A DNA stretch of 64,000 nt from the NCBI GenBank assembly GCA_905221605.1, contig CAJNDS010000447.1, positions 227,501 through 291,500 on the forward strand. The letters are read 5' to 3'. The notes beneath the pieces are model-generated. The model was not told where the DNA came from and did not search any database. It saw only the letters and a list, made by a program, of their open reading frames with translations. Both the position numbers and the translations under genes were made by a program. Source of the DNA: Symbiodinium natans (Eukaryota; Sar; Dinophyceae; Suessiales; Symbiodiniaceae). This document shows positions 23,721 through 33,642 of this stretch, piece by piece. How positions within the stretch are numbered: the stretch's first letter is position 1; each line of letters starts with the position of its first letter.

Positions 23721-24229
23721 CCCCCACCCCCGATTAGGCCCGCGACACGGAGCCGCGGGTGCGGGATCGGCTTCTCAGCCTCTGCAGGCGTGGGCCCGAG
23801 CGAGGAGTTTCGGGTTTAGGGTTTAGGGTTTAGGGTTCAGGATTTAGGGGTTAGGGGGGTTAGGGGTTCGGGTTCAGGATTTAGGGTTTAGGATTTGAGG
23901 TTGGGGGTTCGGGGGGTTAGGGTTTGGGATTTGCGGTTTGGGGTTTGGGGCTTGGGGTTCGCGGTCTGTTTAGGGCTGCACGCCTTGAGGGCTCTGGATT
24001 TTAGAGTTCAGGGTTCTGCGGCCCTCAGCCTAGGCTAAAAAGGGTTCGGAGCCCCGAGGGTCGAGGGAGGTTTGGGGTAAACTGTGCAACGCATGGTTGC
24101 TCATTGTGTACATAATGCAATACATGGGGGATTCTCTAGATTAGGGTCCCCTTTGGGGGTGTGTTTAAGGCAGCCCCTCATATTTAGCGTACCCCAACAA
24201 GGGACCAGAATTTTGAGGAATGACCACAG

Positions 24230-24512
24230 AGGGTTTAGGGTTTAGGGTTTAGGGTTTAGGGTTTAGGGTTTAGGGTCTAGGGTTTAGGGTTTAGGGTTTA
24301 GGGTTTAGGGTTTAGGGTTTAGGGTTTAGGGTTTAGGGGGTTTAGGGTTTAGGGTTTAGGGTTTAGGGTTTAGGGTTTAGGGTTTAGGGTTTAGGGTTTA
24401 GGGTTTAGGGTTTAGGGTTTAGGGTTTAGGGTTTAGGGTTTAGGGTTTAGGGTTTAGGGTTTACGGTTTAGGGTTTAGGGTTTAGGGTTTAGGGTTTAGG
24501 GTTTAGGGTTCA
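24230..24512. repeat. Long TTTAGGG array
   Basis: About 40 heptamers with few variants (TCTAGGG, TTTACGG, GGGGGTTTAGG). Confidence 0.95.
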
Positions 24513-24583
24513 GAACGCCGAAGCCCAAGGATTCGGTGCTTTCAGGGTTCGGAGTTTGAGGCCTCCCAGCGTTCCCTTTTGTC
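24512..24583 (-). CDS. Candidate exon
   Basis: Acceptor GACAAAAG, frame TLGGLKLRTLKAPNPWAS. It runs to a TGA at the array edge and may be spliced before it. Confidence 0.4.
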
Positions 24584-25313
24584 TTAAGCCGGCTTGCGGT
24601 TTAGGGCCCACCAATCAAACGGGTGTTTGGGGTTTAGGGTTTAGGGTTTAGGGTTTCGGGTTTGGGGTTTGGGGTTTGGGGTTTGGGGTTCGGGGTTTGG
24701 GGTTTGGGGTTTGATTAGGGAAACCAACTCTCTCAATTGAGCTGCGGTTGAGGGGGCTAAAGGGGTGTGGGGTTTGGGCTTAGGGCGGCTGGGGCGGGAA
24801 CAGGACGCGACACAGAGCGAGCGCAAATTGAGGGTTTAGGGTTAAGGGTTTCGGCTTTAGGGCTTAGGGTTTAGGGTGCAGGGTTGGGGTTTTGGGTTTA
24901 GGCTTTAGGCCGTGAAAGCAGCCTGCGTAACCACAGCACGCCCAAAACGAGGCACGAGCGAACACCTGTGCAAAGCCAGAGGCCCTACAATCCCAAACCC
25001 TCATGTAAACCAAAAAACATCCCAAACCCCCAGCCCCAAACCCTAAACCCTAGCCCTAAACCCTAAACCATAACCCTGGACCCAAACCCTGAACCCTAAA
25101 CCCTCATCAAAATCCAACTCGGGGCTTACGCGAATTGCCAAGGAAAGCCCTCAACCCTCAAAGCCAAAACTACGAGGTTTCCCGAGGTTCGTGCCTGTTG
25201 TTCCTCACCCGCGTTCGAAACGCCTGCCAAAGAGCTGGAAAACATTCCCCTAAACCGCCCCTAAACCCTAAACCTTAAACCCTGAACCCTCAACCCTGAA
25301 CCCTCAACCCTAC

Positions 25314-25392
25314 GGCAGATCATCGACCGCCTCCCATGGGACGAGGTTTAATGCAGGCAGGCGGGTTCCTTGGGGTGGTTGCAAGAAAATGA
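25314..25392 (-). CDS. Candidate exon
   Basis: Minus-strand frame FLQPPQGTRLPALNLVPW then EAVDDLP ending at a possible donor TGCC|GTAGGG. Acceptor not identified. Confidence 0.35.
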
Positions 25393-25799
25393 TGATTCCC
25401 CACCGTAAACCCTAAACTAAGCCCCTAACCCCTAAACCCCGAAACCCCTAAACCCCTAAACGGCCTAAAACCCTAAGCCCCCCAACCCCAACCCCTAACA
25501 CCTAAATCCTGAACCCCACCCTCGGTGTGGGGTGCGAGTCTTCTGGCCTCCTCGCCTGGGTCCCGCCCAGTGCCCTGGAAACCCTAAGCACTAAACCCCA
25601 AACCCTAAACCCCTAAACCTTAAGCCCTAAACCCTAAACACTAAGCCCTGAACTCAGAAACCCTAAACCCTAAACCCTAAACACTAAACCCAGAAAAAGC
25701 CCAAAGAGAGCCCTGGCACCCCTGGGTGACAGAAGCCTGCGGCGGAGTTAAACCCCAAACCCTAAACCCTAAACCCTAAACCCTAAACCCTAAACGCTA

Positions 25800-26060
25800 A
25801 ACTCAAACCCGGAGTTCATACGTACCTTACTTGAGGATATGCTGGCGGCGACTTCACTTGCAACTGCCTTAATGACTACCCGTGTACAAGCAGCCTGTAC
25901 GTTTTGCTTTGTAACCCGACTATGGTACATGAATGTTCGTTCCATAGCAGGAACCCTGCACACCTTAGACCACCAGAGGAAACCCCAGAACATCCCTGAA
26001 CCAAAAGGCCCCAACTCCCCAAAAACCATGAACTCCTTAAGCAGAAAAATTAAACTGCAT
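25800..26060. other. Unique island, no gene assigned
   Basis: Several frames stay open on both strands, but I could not choose one. Bounded left by CCCTAAA and right by CCCTAAA/CCCGAAA. Confidence 0.4.
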
Positions 26061-26324
26061 CTATGGCTTTAGCCCTAAACCCTAAACCCGAAACCCTAAA
26101 CCGTTAGGGCTTTTAGACTTTGGCAAGGTTCAGGGCTTTCTGGCGCGCTGGTGCTGAAAGCGCCCCCGATCGAGCCCCTTTGGCCTATACCCCCCTTAGA
26201 ACCCTAATTGAATACAAACTACATGCTTGATATCCTCTTGGGTTTTATATAAACAAAAACTAATTCCCAAGGGGGATGTAGTTGCAGGCTTTAGGTTTCC
26301 AAAATCTGCTTAGGGAAATTGAGG

Positions 26325-26395
26325 GTGTAGGGTTTAGGGTTTAGGGTTTAGGGTTTAGGGTTTAGGGTTTAGGGTTTAGGGTTTAGGGTTTAGGG
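26325..26395. repeat. TTTAGGG array
   Basis: Ten heptamers. Confidence 0.95.
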
Positions 26396-26559
26396 TGCTT
26401 GAGCTCCGGGAATGACACTGAAGCAGCCCAGTGGCTTTGCACACAAGGTTAGGGTGACCATCTTTTCGAAGGACCCTAAACCCTCAACCCTCAACCTTCA
26501 ACCCTAAACCCTAAACCCTAAACCCCAAACCCTAAACCCTAAACCCTAAACTCTAAATG

Positions 26560-26660
26560 GTTTGAGTTGGGCCCGAGGCGTGTAGATCTCGGGTTCAGCA
26601 TTGGCTGACACGCTGAGAGTTCTTGGGAGGGCCCTTGGACAGTTTTTTCCATCCGGCTCA
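26560..26660 (-). CDS. Candidate exon, frame undecided
   Basis: After GACCTGAG the minus strand is open in more than one frame (RMEKTVQGPSQELSACQP or GKNCPRALPRTLSVSANA). Confidence 0.4.
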
Positions 26661-26689
26661 GGTCATTCTAGGGCGACCTGACAGGCTAC

Positions 26690-26735
26690 TTGCCCTCGCC
26701 TGACGGCACCGCACGGCCCGCAGCTGCTTGTGGGA
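26690..26735 (-). CDS. Candidate exon
   Basis: Acceptor CCCCTAG, donor GGCAA|GTAGCC. Reads SHKQLRAVRCRQARA. Confidence 0.4.
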
Positions 26736-26774
26736 CTAGGGGGATTTGGGTTCAGGGTTTCGGAAATCCCGGAC

Positions 26775-26855
26775 CTTCTGGACCCTAGGCAGATTTCCAG
26801 CCTCCTCAGGGTCTTCGAACTCGGTCACCTCTTCAGGGGGCACCGAGACCAGGGG
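26775..26855 (-). CDS. Candidate exon (27 codons, phase 0), acidic
   Basis: Acceptor GCCCTAG, donor CAGAAG|GTCCGG. Exactly 27 codons, PLVSVPPEEVTEFEDPEE then AGNLPRVQK. The acidic, soluble composition contrasts sharply with the surrounding repeats. Confidence 0.6.
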
Positions 26856-27259
26856 CTAGGGCGGCAAGCAGGCTTTGGGTTTTGGGACTTGGGGTTTAGG
26901 GTTTAGGGTTTAGGTTTAGGGTTTAGGGTTAGGGTTTAGGGTTTAGGGTTTAGAGTTTAGAGTTTTTTGGCTTTGAGGGTAGAAACTTCCACTGGGGCCC
27001 CACCCCCCAAGCCCCTACGCCTGCAACGCCCGAAACCCCCAACCCCCCGAAGCCCCCTATCCTCTGAATACTGGGGGGCGGCTACTCTTATCATACGGGC
27101 ACGCTCCCCGAAAAGAGACTGCCATTTCGGCCACCCGCCCTAAACCCAAAACCCTTAAACCAACCCTAAAGGCTCAGAACCCTAACCCCCTAAGACCCTG
27201 AACCCTAAACCCTAAACCCTAAACCCGAAACTCAGCAAGGCGGGCTTAGGGTGTCCCAC

Positions 27260-27307
27260 CTTTGGCCGATTGTCGTAGAACGCCGCCAAGGGATCGGAGG
27301 CCGCATC
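27260..27307 (-). CDS. Candidate exon, paralogue of 30575-30619
   Basis: Acceptor GACAAG, donor CCAAAG|GTGGGA, 16 codons DAASDPLAAFYDNRPK in phase 0. The exon 3.3 kb away encodes DEADPLADFYDNRPK with the same donor position and third-base differences (GAT/GAC, AAT/AAC, CCA/CCG). The frame may extend upstream (ESQQEVRQADK). Confidence 0.7.
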
Positions 27308-27394
27308 CTTGTCTGCTTGTCGCACCTCCTGCTGTGACTCTTTAGGGCTTAGGGGCCTTACTGCAGGGGTTTTTTAGAGGTTTTGGGGTTTAGG

Positions 27395-27545
27395 GTTTAG
27401 GGTTTAGGGGCTTAGGGGCTTAGGGGCTTAGGGGCTTAGGGGTTTAGAGGTTTAGAGGTTTAGAGGTTTAGAGGTTTAGAGGTTTAGGGGCTTAGGAGCT
27501 TAGGGGCTTAGGGGCTTAGGGGTTTAGAGTTTAGAGGTTTGGGCT
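27395..27545. repeat. GGGGCTTA / GAGGTTTA octamer array
   Basis: Five or more GGGGCTTA units, then GTTTAGAG units, then GGGGCTTA again: octamer relatives of TTTAGGG. Confidence 0.9.
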
Positions 27546-27708
27546 TTCGGGGTTTAGGGTTTAGGCTCTAGGGTGAAACTAGCTCGCCTTTTGTCGCCGT
27601 GTTATTACTCAGCGCGGCCCTGCCGCGGGATCGCAGAGGGAATTTCAAGACGTGCTGCGCGGGGCGGGAGAGGTTAGGGTTCCTCCTGTGGCGTTTCGCG
27701 TTGAGGGT

Positions 27709-27814
27709 TTAGGCTCGGGCTCGGGCGCTGCGATGTGCGCGGACCACCACATTCGTTCTGGGGTTGAGGTCTGGTTGAGCATCTGAAGAGCCGCCCACCC
27801 ATCCAGTTTGAAAC
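27709..27814 (-). CDS. Candidate exon
   Basis: Acceptor CGTGAAG, frame FQTGWVGGSSDAQPDLNP then RTNVVVRAHRSARARA to TAA. Two other minus frames are open, so the frame is a judgement. Confidence 0.4.
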
Positions 27815-27957
27815 CTTCACGGTTTTGGGAGTATGTAGCCCCCCACAAAAAGACAACACACACACACACACACACAAAAAAAAAAAAACAGACAGACAGA
27901 CAAACAAAACACGCAGACAAACAGACAAACAGCAACGGAGGATTTACGAACTGACCA

Positions 27958-28024
27958 ACTGGTCGACTGTAAAGTTCAAAGCAATGGGTTTGTGCTTTAC
28001 GGGTGTGGGGTGGTTCTTGGCTGG
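27958..28024 (-). CDS. Candidate exon
   Basis: Acceptor GATTCAAG, donor AGTTC|GTAAATC. Two frames stay open (PAKNHPTPVKHKPIALNF or QEPPHTRKAQTHCFELYS). It lies directly after the family D element. Confidence 0.45.
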
Positions 28025-28129
28025 CTTGAATCCATTTGGGGGGCTCACGATGTGAGGGGGTACCTTGTTGCGGTCCCTACTATGTGGGGGTCCATATTCG
28101 GGGCCCCTTGGTATCGTAAAGCCCCCCCA
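28025..28129 (-). repeat. Family D element between two candidate exons
   Basis: On the minus strand it starts near GGGGGGCTTTACGATACC, carries GACCCCCACATAGTAGGGA and ends CCAAATGGATTCAAG. If it is an intron, the donor would be GC (GCTTTACG), a class known in dinoflagellates. Confidence 0.45.
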
Positions 28130-28230
28130 TGTTCGAAGGCACAATGGTGGGAGCCCGTGGAAGCAAAACAGGTGGTGGGCGGCCTTTGGGCCGTTTCGGA
28201 CCCGCACTCGCTGGCTGTGGATCTTGTCTT
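28130..28230 (-). CDS. Candidate exon
   Basis: Acceptor GACCTTCAG, frame KTRSTASECGSETAQRPP, TTCFASTGSHHCAFEHG, running into the family D element. Confidence 0.45.
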
Positions 28231-28339
28231 CTGAAGGTCTGGGAGTTATAGAACCTCTTTATTGGCTGCGTGTCCCGCCCCCAGCTTGTGACTACTGTAA
28301 CTGCCCATGAACCTTCAAGCAAGAATCTGCAAAAACAAC

Positions 28340-28450
28340 CTAGCCCCAAACCCTAGCCCCAAACCCTAAACCCCAAACCCTAAACCCAAACCCTAAACCC
28401 CAAACCCTAAACCCGAAACCCCAAACACCCCAAACCCTGAACTGGCCCTA
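28340..28450. repeat. CCCCAAA/CCCTAAA array
   Basis: Short mixed heptamers. Confidence 0.85.
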
Positions 28451-28499
28451 AACCCCAGACCCTAAACCCCATTTTTTGATCCCCCAGAAAAATATATAC

Positions 28500-28559
28500 C
28501 CCCAAGGAGCTGGCCTCTCGGGCCTTCGGGCGCTGGTTCTCCCGGGACGCAAGCGGATC
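28500..28559 (-). CDS. Candidate exon (20 codons, phase 0), strong splice sites
   Basis: Acceptor GGGTTTCCTTCAG with pyrimidines, donor TTGGGG|GTATATAT. DPLASRENQRPK then AREASSLG. The DPLA...RPK pattern recalls the DPLA-FYDNRPK exons. Confidence 0.6.
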
Positions 28560-28734
28560 CTGAAGGAAACCCTAAGCCCTATGTGTGCCTTGCTGACTAA
28601 GGTTCGTGCCTGCCCCCCCCCCCCCGCCCACCCCCGCCCCTCTGCCCAACCTGCCCTCCTTTTGAGGGTTTCAGGATTTCAGCCCGTTACTTCGGGTTAC
28701 GGTTCAGCCTAAACCCTAAACCCGAAACCCTAAC

Positions 28735-28892
28735 CAGGAGGTTATGCCCTCCACCGTCCCTGTGCAAGGCATGATGAAGAGATGCCCCCTGACTTCTTGA
28801 GGCCAGACATATCTGCTATCCAGAGCAGACCTTCGACGCTGATCTGCCCCACCGCTTGCTTTGAGTGGCATGTTCAGCGAGGCAGACAAGCC
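28735..28892 (-). CDS. Candidate exon (158 nt)
   Basis: Acceptor GTTGTTGTAG, donor TCCTG|GTTAGGG (telomere-like). Reads GLSASLNMPLKASGGADQ, RRSALDSRYVWPQEVRGH, LFIMPCTGTVEGITS. A 60-codon plus frame (IQSRPSTLICPTACFEWH) overlaps it and I take that as the shadow. Confidence 0.5.
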
Positions 28893-29029
28893 CTACAACA
28901 ACACTTTGAGGCCCCAATCGAATTAGAGATACATTTGAAGTGAAGGGGGGTTGGTTGCGTTCTTTTTTGTACATCTCTGGCTTTGGGTCTAAAACTAATC
29001 TGTTGGGGTTTTAAGCTCTAAGAGTTTCG

Positions 29030-29100
29030 CTTGGGTGGGGTGGGGAGGGGTGTGGGGTGGGGGGAGTGGTGGGGGCGCGGGGGGGGGGGGAGGGGGGGTT
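29030..29100. repeat. G-rich low-complexity tract
   Basis: GGGGTGGGGAGGGG-type sequence. Confidence 0.8.
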
Positions 29101-29110
29101 CACAACCAGG

Positions 29111-29190
29111 ACCCCCATTTGACAACCCGCAGGCCTACTTGCAACCAGATGCAGAAGCCTCTTACCAAGCCTATGAAATCAGAATGTGAA
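29111..29190 (+). CDS. Possible plus-strand exon
   Basis: After ACAACCAG the plus strand reads PPFDNPQAYLQPDAEASY then QAYEIRM to TGA. This is against the local minus-strand trend, so confidence is low. Confidence 0.25.
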
Positions 29191-29397
29191 AACTGGAAGC
29201 CCCTAGCAACATCCTTTTGAGCAACCATGCAGGTTTGAAAATGAAGTTGGTTGATGACCCCCAAAGTAGTTTCGTCTTACATCTATGATCTGTCTTTTAG
29301 GTGGCAAACACGCGAAACACCGAGAGGGTCCTGACTTTTGGGCTATGACAACAAGCGAATGTATTTACAGTACCCACAGCCCCCTACAAACGCGCGT

Positions 29398-29990
<593 letters not shown>

Positions 29991-30220
29991 GTGGCCAGGT
30001 TTTTCTCGACCAGCTTTCGGCTAAATTCACTGTCACGCGTCTGAAAATGCTATTTCCGGAGCTTTCAGCCGTTCTTGCAATGTCTAGGCGGTTGACCTAA
30101 GTAGCGATTTACTGGCAAAAGTACATTGAACCCCCCCACCCCCACCCCGGCCCCCCCCCACCCACCTTTCAAGGTTCAGAGCTTAGGGTCCTGAACCCCT
30201 AATCCCAAGACTTAGTGGTC

Positions 30221-30306
30221 CTGCGTAGGGAATGAGGGAATTAGGTACATTCTATCCCCAACGTATAGTCTTTAGCGGACTAGAAAGAGTACCCTCATTC
30301 CCTCAC
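30221..30306 (-). repeat. Family E foldback that coincides with an intron
   Basis: 86 nt. On the minus strand it runs GTGAGGGAATGAGGGTAC ... TTCCCTCATTCCCTACGCAG. The two ends are inverted repeats, the first two bases are GT and the last three CAG. The upstream flank is the exon 30307-30415. This is the clearest introner-like unit in the window. Confidence 0.6.
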
Positions 30307-30415
30307 CAAGAACCAGTAGGCCACCGCTGCTGTTCAATATCCAGGGAAGACACCGCCAGAAGTCCGCCCAGAATCCTAAACCCAGATATGTTGGAGATGA
30401 CATCCCTAGTCCGTC
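30307..30415 (-). CDS. Candidate exon (109 nt)
   Basis: Acceptor GGTGTCAG, donor CTTG|GTGAGGG. Reads DGLGMSSPTYLGLGFWAD, FWRCLPWILNSSGGLLVL. Continues in frame across the family E intron as GPLSLGIRGSGP. Confidence 0.55.
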
Positions 30416-30419
30416 CTGA

Positions 30420-30545
30420 CACCCTAAACCCTGAACCCTGAACCCTGAACCCTAAACCCTAAACCCTAAACCCTAAACCCTAAACCCTAAACCCTAAACC
30501 CTAAACCCTAAACCCTAAACCCTAAACCCTAAACCCTAAACTAAA
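30420..30545. repeat. CCCTAAA array
   Basis: About 17 heptamers. Confidence 0.95.
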
Positions 30546-30574
30546 CCCTAACCCTCAAGTCGCAAAGCCCGCAC

Positions 30575-30619
30575 CTTCGGCCGGTTGTCGTAGAAATCGG
30601 CCAAGGGGTCTGCCTCGTC
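30575..30619 (-). CDS. Candidate exon (15 codons), paralogue of 27260-27307
   Basis: Acceptor CTGTCTTTTGAG, donor CCGAAG|GTGCGG, DEADPLADFYDNRPK in phase 0. The frame is open upstream too (RLSFE). See the paralogue for the comparison. Confidence 0.7.
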
Positions 30620-30775
30620 CTCAAAAGACAGGCGTTTCGGGTTTAGGGTTTGGGGGGTTCGGGTTTCGGGTTTCGGGTTTAGGGTTTGGGGTTTTAGGGT
30701 TTGTAGGGTTTATAGGGTTTAGGGTTTAGGGTTAGGGCGTAGGGTTTAGGGTTTGGGGTTTTAGGGTTTAAACCC

Positions 30776-30842
30776 GACGCCCTGCGAAGCAAGGGTCAAG
30801 GGGTGTAGAGATTGGGGCTTGCACCTGAGAGTGTGAGGTGTC
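30776..30842 (-). CDS. Candidate exon
   Basis: Acceptor GGTTCAAG, frame DTSHSQVQAPISTPLDPC then FAGRR. Confidence 0.4.
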
Positions 30843-30952
30843 CTTGAACCCTAAACCCTAAATCCTAAACCCTAAACCCTGAACCCTGAACCCTAAGCCC
30901 TAAACCTAACCCTAAACCCTAAACCCTAAACCCCCTCAACCCTAAACCCAGA

Positions 30953-31004
30953 GCAACGTAGGAATTCAAAGGGCGGTCTTTTTTGGTCAAAGCGCTTCAA
31001 TCAC
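30953..31004 (-). CDS. Candidate exon
   Basis: Acceptor GATTGAAG, frame RFDQKRPPFEFLRCSG. Confidence 0.4.
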
Positions 31005-31057
31005 CCTAAACCCTAAGCCCGAAACCCTAAACCCTAAGCCCGGAACCCTAAACTCCC

Positions 31058-31107
31058 CCCAAGAAAGTGACCGACCACGATGAATCTCTGACTGTCTGAT
31101 GCACCTC
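31058..31107 (-). CDS. Candidate exon
   Basis: Acceptor GGCCCAG, frame EVHQTVRDSSWSVTFLG. Confidence 0.4.
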
Positions 31108-31119
31108 CTGGGCCCTTCA

Positions 31120-31235
31120 GGGGGTTTAGGGTTTAGGGTTTAGGGTTTAGGGTTTAGGGTTTAGGGTTTAGGGTTTAGGGTTTAGGGTTTAGGGTTTAGG
31201 GTTTAGGGTTTAGGGTTTAGGGTTTAGGGTTTGGA
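31120..31235. repeat. TTTAGGG array
   Basis: About 16 perfect heptamers. A CCCTAAA array in the opposite orientation follows at 31435-31550. Confidence 0.95.
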
Positions 31236-31349
31236 GGGTTTGGGGTTTAGGGTGTAGAGGGCCTAGAGCTCAGCAGTTCTCAGAACCCTGCATTGTCAGT
31301 GTTCAAAAGGTTACTTAGGCTTTAGGTTCAGGGTTTAGGGCGTGCGAGT

Positions 31350-31424
31350 GGGCGCAGGCAGAGGTGGGGGTAGCAAAGGCAGCACAGTGGGCTCGCTCCA
31401 ATTCAGGGCTGCCGATGAATCCTA
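31350..31424 (-). CDS. Candidate exon
   Basis: Minus-strand frame SPELERAHCAAFATPTSA. A second frame (LNWSEPTVLPLLPPPL) follows the acceptor CGGCAG. Confidence 0.35.
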
Positions 31425-31434
31425 ACCGTGCTAA

Positions 31435-31550
31435 ACCCTAAACCCTAAACCCTAAACCCTAAACCCTAAACCCTAAACCCTAAACCCTAAACCCTAAACC
31501 CTAAACCCTAAACCCTAAACCCTAAACCCTAAACCCTAAACCCTAAACCC
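31435..31550. repeat. CCCTAAA array
   Basis: About 17 perfect heptamers. Confidence 0.95.
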
Positions 31551-31833
31551 AAATACGAAGGCCTAACCTGTCAGTCATGATACGTTACGCCGACGTATTC
31601 CTCGAGGGTTTGGGGTTTGGGGTTACGGGTTAGGCCAGGAATCCCACAACCATATACAAACACGCGTTCCAAAATGCGCCTAACCCTTAACCCCCAACCC
31701 TAAACCCACAAACCCTTAACCCTAAACCCTGAACCCTAAACCCTAAACCTCCCAACCCAAAACCCCAAACCCTAAACCCTGAACCCTAAACCCTAAACCC
31801 CCAAACCCTAAACCTCTCTTTCATATGTATACG

Positions 31834-32130
31834 GCAATTGTCAAAAGTTGGCCGGCAATTGTCAAAAGTTGGCCGGCAAGTGTTTTTGTGCAACTGCCGG
31901 CCAACTTTCGACACCTTTACAATTGCCGGCCAACTTTTGACAATTGCCGGCCAACTTTTTGACAATTTCACGGGCCGGAACTGTCGAAAGTTGGCCGGCA
32001 ATTGTCAGAAGTTGGCCGGCAATTGTCAAAACTTGGCCGGCAAGTGTCAAGCGGCAATTGTCAAAACTTGCCGGCAATTGTCAAAACTTGGCCGGCAATT
32101 GTCAAAACTTTGACAATTGCCGGCAATTGT
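31834..32130. repeat. 21-bp self-complementary array with strand switches
   Basis: Unit CAATTGTCAAAAGTTGGCCGG. Two forward copies, three reverse-complement copies, then six or more forward copies. CAATTG and GGCCGGC inside the unit are palindromes. As 21 is divisible by 3, several frames stay open as heptapeptide repeats (GQLLTIA type). Confidence 0.95.
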
Positions 32131-32139
32131 ATAAAAATC

Positions 32140-32770
32140 CCCCTCCTTCAGGGCCCGTGTTTAGGGTTTCAGGGCTCAGGGCCTGTGTTTAGGGGTTTCA
32201 GGGCCCAGCGTTTAGGGTTTCAAGGCCTCAGGGCCTGTGTTTAGGGGTTCAGGCCCAGCGTTTAGGGTTTCAAGGCCTCAGGGCTTGTGTTTAGGGTTTC
32301 AGGGCCCAGCGTTTAGGGTGGCCTCAGGGCCTGTTTTTAGGGTTTCGGGGCCCAGCGTTTAGGGTTTCAAGGCCTCAGGGCCTGTGTTTAGGGTTTCAGG
32401 GCCCAGCGTTTAGGGTTTCAAGGCCTCAGGGCTTGTGTTTAGGGTTTCAGGGTTTCAAGGCCTCAGGGCCTGTTTTTAGGGTTTCGGGGCCCAGCGTTTA
32501 GGGTTTCCGGGTGTCAGGGCCTGTGTTTAGGGTTTCAGGGCCTCAGAGCCTGTGTTTAGCCCAGCGCTTGGGGTTTCAAGGCCTCAGAGCCTGTGTTTAG
32601 GGTGTCAGGGCCCAGCGTTTAGGGTTTCAAGGCCTCAGGGCCTGTTTTTAGGGTGCCAGACCCTCAAGGCCTGGGGTCTAGGGTTTCAGGGCAAGGCGGG
32701 CCCAGTGTTTAGGGGCTTTTGGGCCTGTGTTTAGGGTTTCAGGGCCTAGCATTTCGGGTTGATTTAGGGT
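32140..32770. repeat. 51-bp satellite containing two TTTAGGG units
   Basis: Unit TTTAGGGTTTCAGGGCCCAG continuing CGTTTAGGGTTTCAAGGC and CTCAGGGCCTGTG. About 11 copies with truncations. Confidence 0.9.
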
Positions 32771-32819
32771 TCCAGGCCTCAGGAGGGTTAGGGAGGGTTT
32801 ACCACGCACGACGGTTTTG

Positions 32820-32950
32820 CTTAGTGGTGCGTTTGGGGCCTAATTAAAAGAAACTGAAAACTAAAATATGTTCCTAATGTTATGGGATCCGAAGGGTGGG
32901 TGGGTAGATTTTCAGTACCAGAGTAGCGAGCTTGACTAGTGAAAGCTTTG
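32820..32950 (-). CDS. Candidate exon
   Basis: Acceptor GGGTTCAG, frame KAFTSQARYSGTENLPTH, PSDPITLGTYFSFQFLLI to a TAA at 32820. The only frame open through the island. Lies 350 bp downstream of the retrotransposon in an array-flanked position. Confidence 0.5.
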
Positions 32951-33295
32951 CTGAACCCTAAACCCCAAACCCTAAACCCCCAAACCCTAAACCCTAAAAC
33001 CGCCAAACCCTGAACCCTAAACCCTAACCCCCAAACCCCCCTGAACCCTAAACCCTAAACCCCAAACCCTAAACCCTAAACCCTAAACCCTAAACCCCAA
33101 ACCCTAAACCCCAAACCCTAAACCCTAAACCCTAAACCCCCCAAACCCTAAACCCTAGACCCCCAAAACCCTAGACCCTAAACCCCAAACCCCAGACCTA
33201 AACCCCAAACCCCAAACCCTAAACCCCCAAACCCTAAACCCTAAACCCCCAAACCCTAAACCCCAAACCCCAGACCTAAACCCCAAACCCTAAAC
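32950..33295. repeat. CCCTAAA/CCCCAAA array, left half of the retrotransposon target
   Basis: Mixed heptamers that stop abruptly at TAAAC before the LTR. The array resumes at 40162 with TAAAC. Confidence 0.95.
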
Positions 33296-33477
33296 TGCAA
33301 AAGCAGGCGCGGGCTGAAGAGGACTTATGAACCGTTAACAACCACACTAGCACACAGACCTTTTGAACTGCTGTCACTGGTCTGAGCTTGGCTGGGAAAG
33401 GGGCTGCGAATGCAGCACTGTCATCTTCCTGCATGCACACATGCAAGGCTGTCTTGAATAGGCTTCTACTCTTGACA
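33296..33477 (-). repeat. 3' LTR (182 bp)
   Basis: Identical to 39980-40161. On the minus strand it starts TGTCAAGAG and ends CTTTTGCA, i.e. the canonical TG...CA. Confidence 0.95.
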
Positions 33478-33490
33478 CCCCTCCACAGGA
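33478..33490 (-). other. Polypurine tract
   Basis: On the minus strand TGTGGAGGGG abuts the TG of the 3' LTR. This is the expected place for the plus-strand DNA primer. Confidence 0.7.
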
Positions 33491-33642
33491 GGAACTGGCC
33501 AGGTACCTTGGCCTGTTGCTACTGGACCTGCCTATTCATGCTGTCTCACTCCCAGCTTCGGCTCACTGTTCCCAGGAGTCACGCAGTTGCCAGCCCGTCT
33601 CACGTAGAGGGTCACTGGCCTTCAACCTAGGTCGAGATCCAC

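Noticed and set aside
31834-32130. CRISPR-like array
   Set aside because: The 21-bp units are contiguous with no unique spacers, switch strand, and lie in a eukaryotic context.
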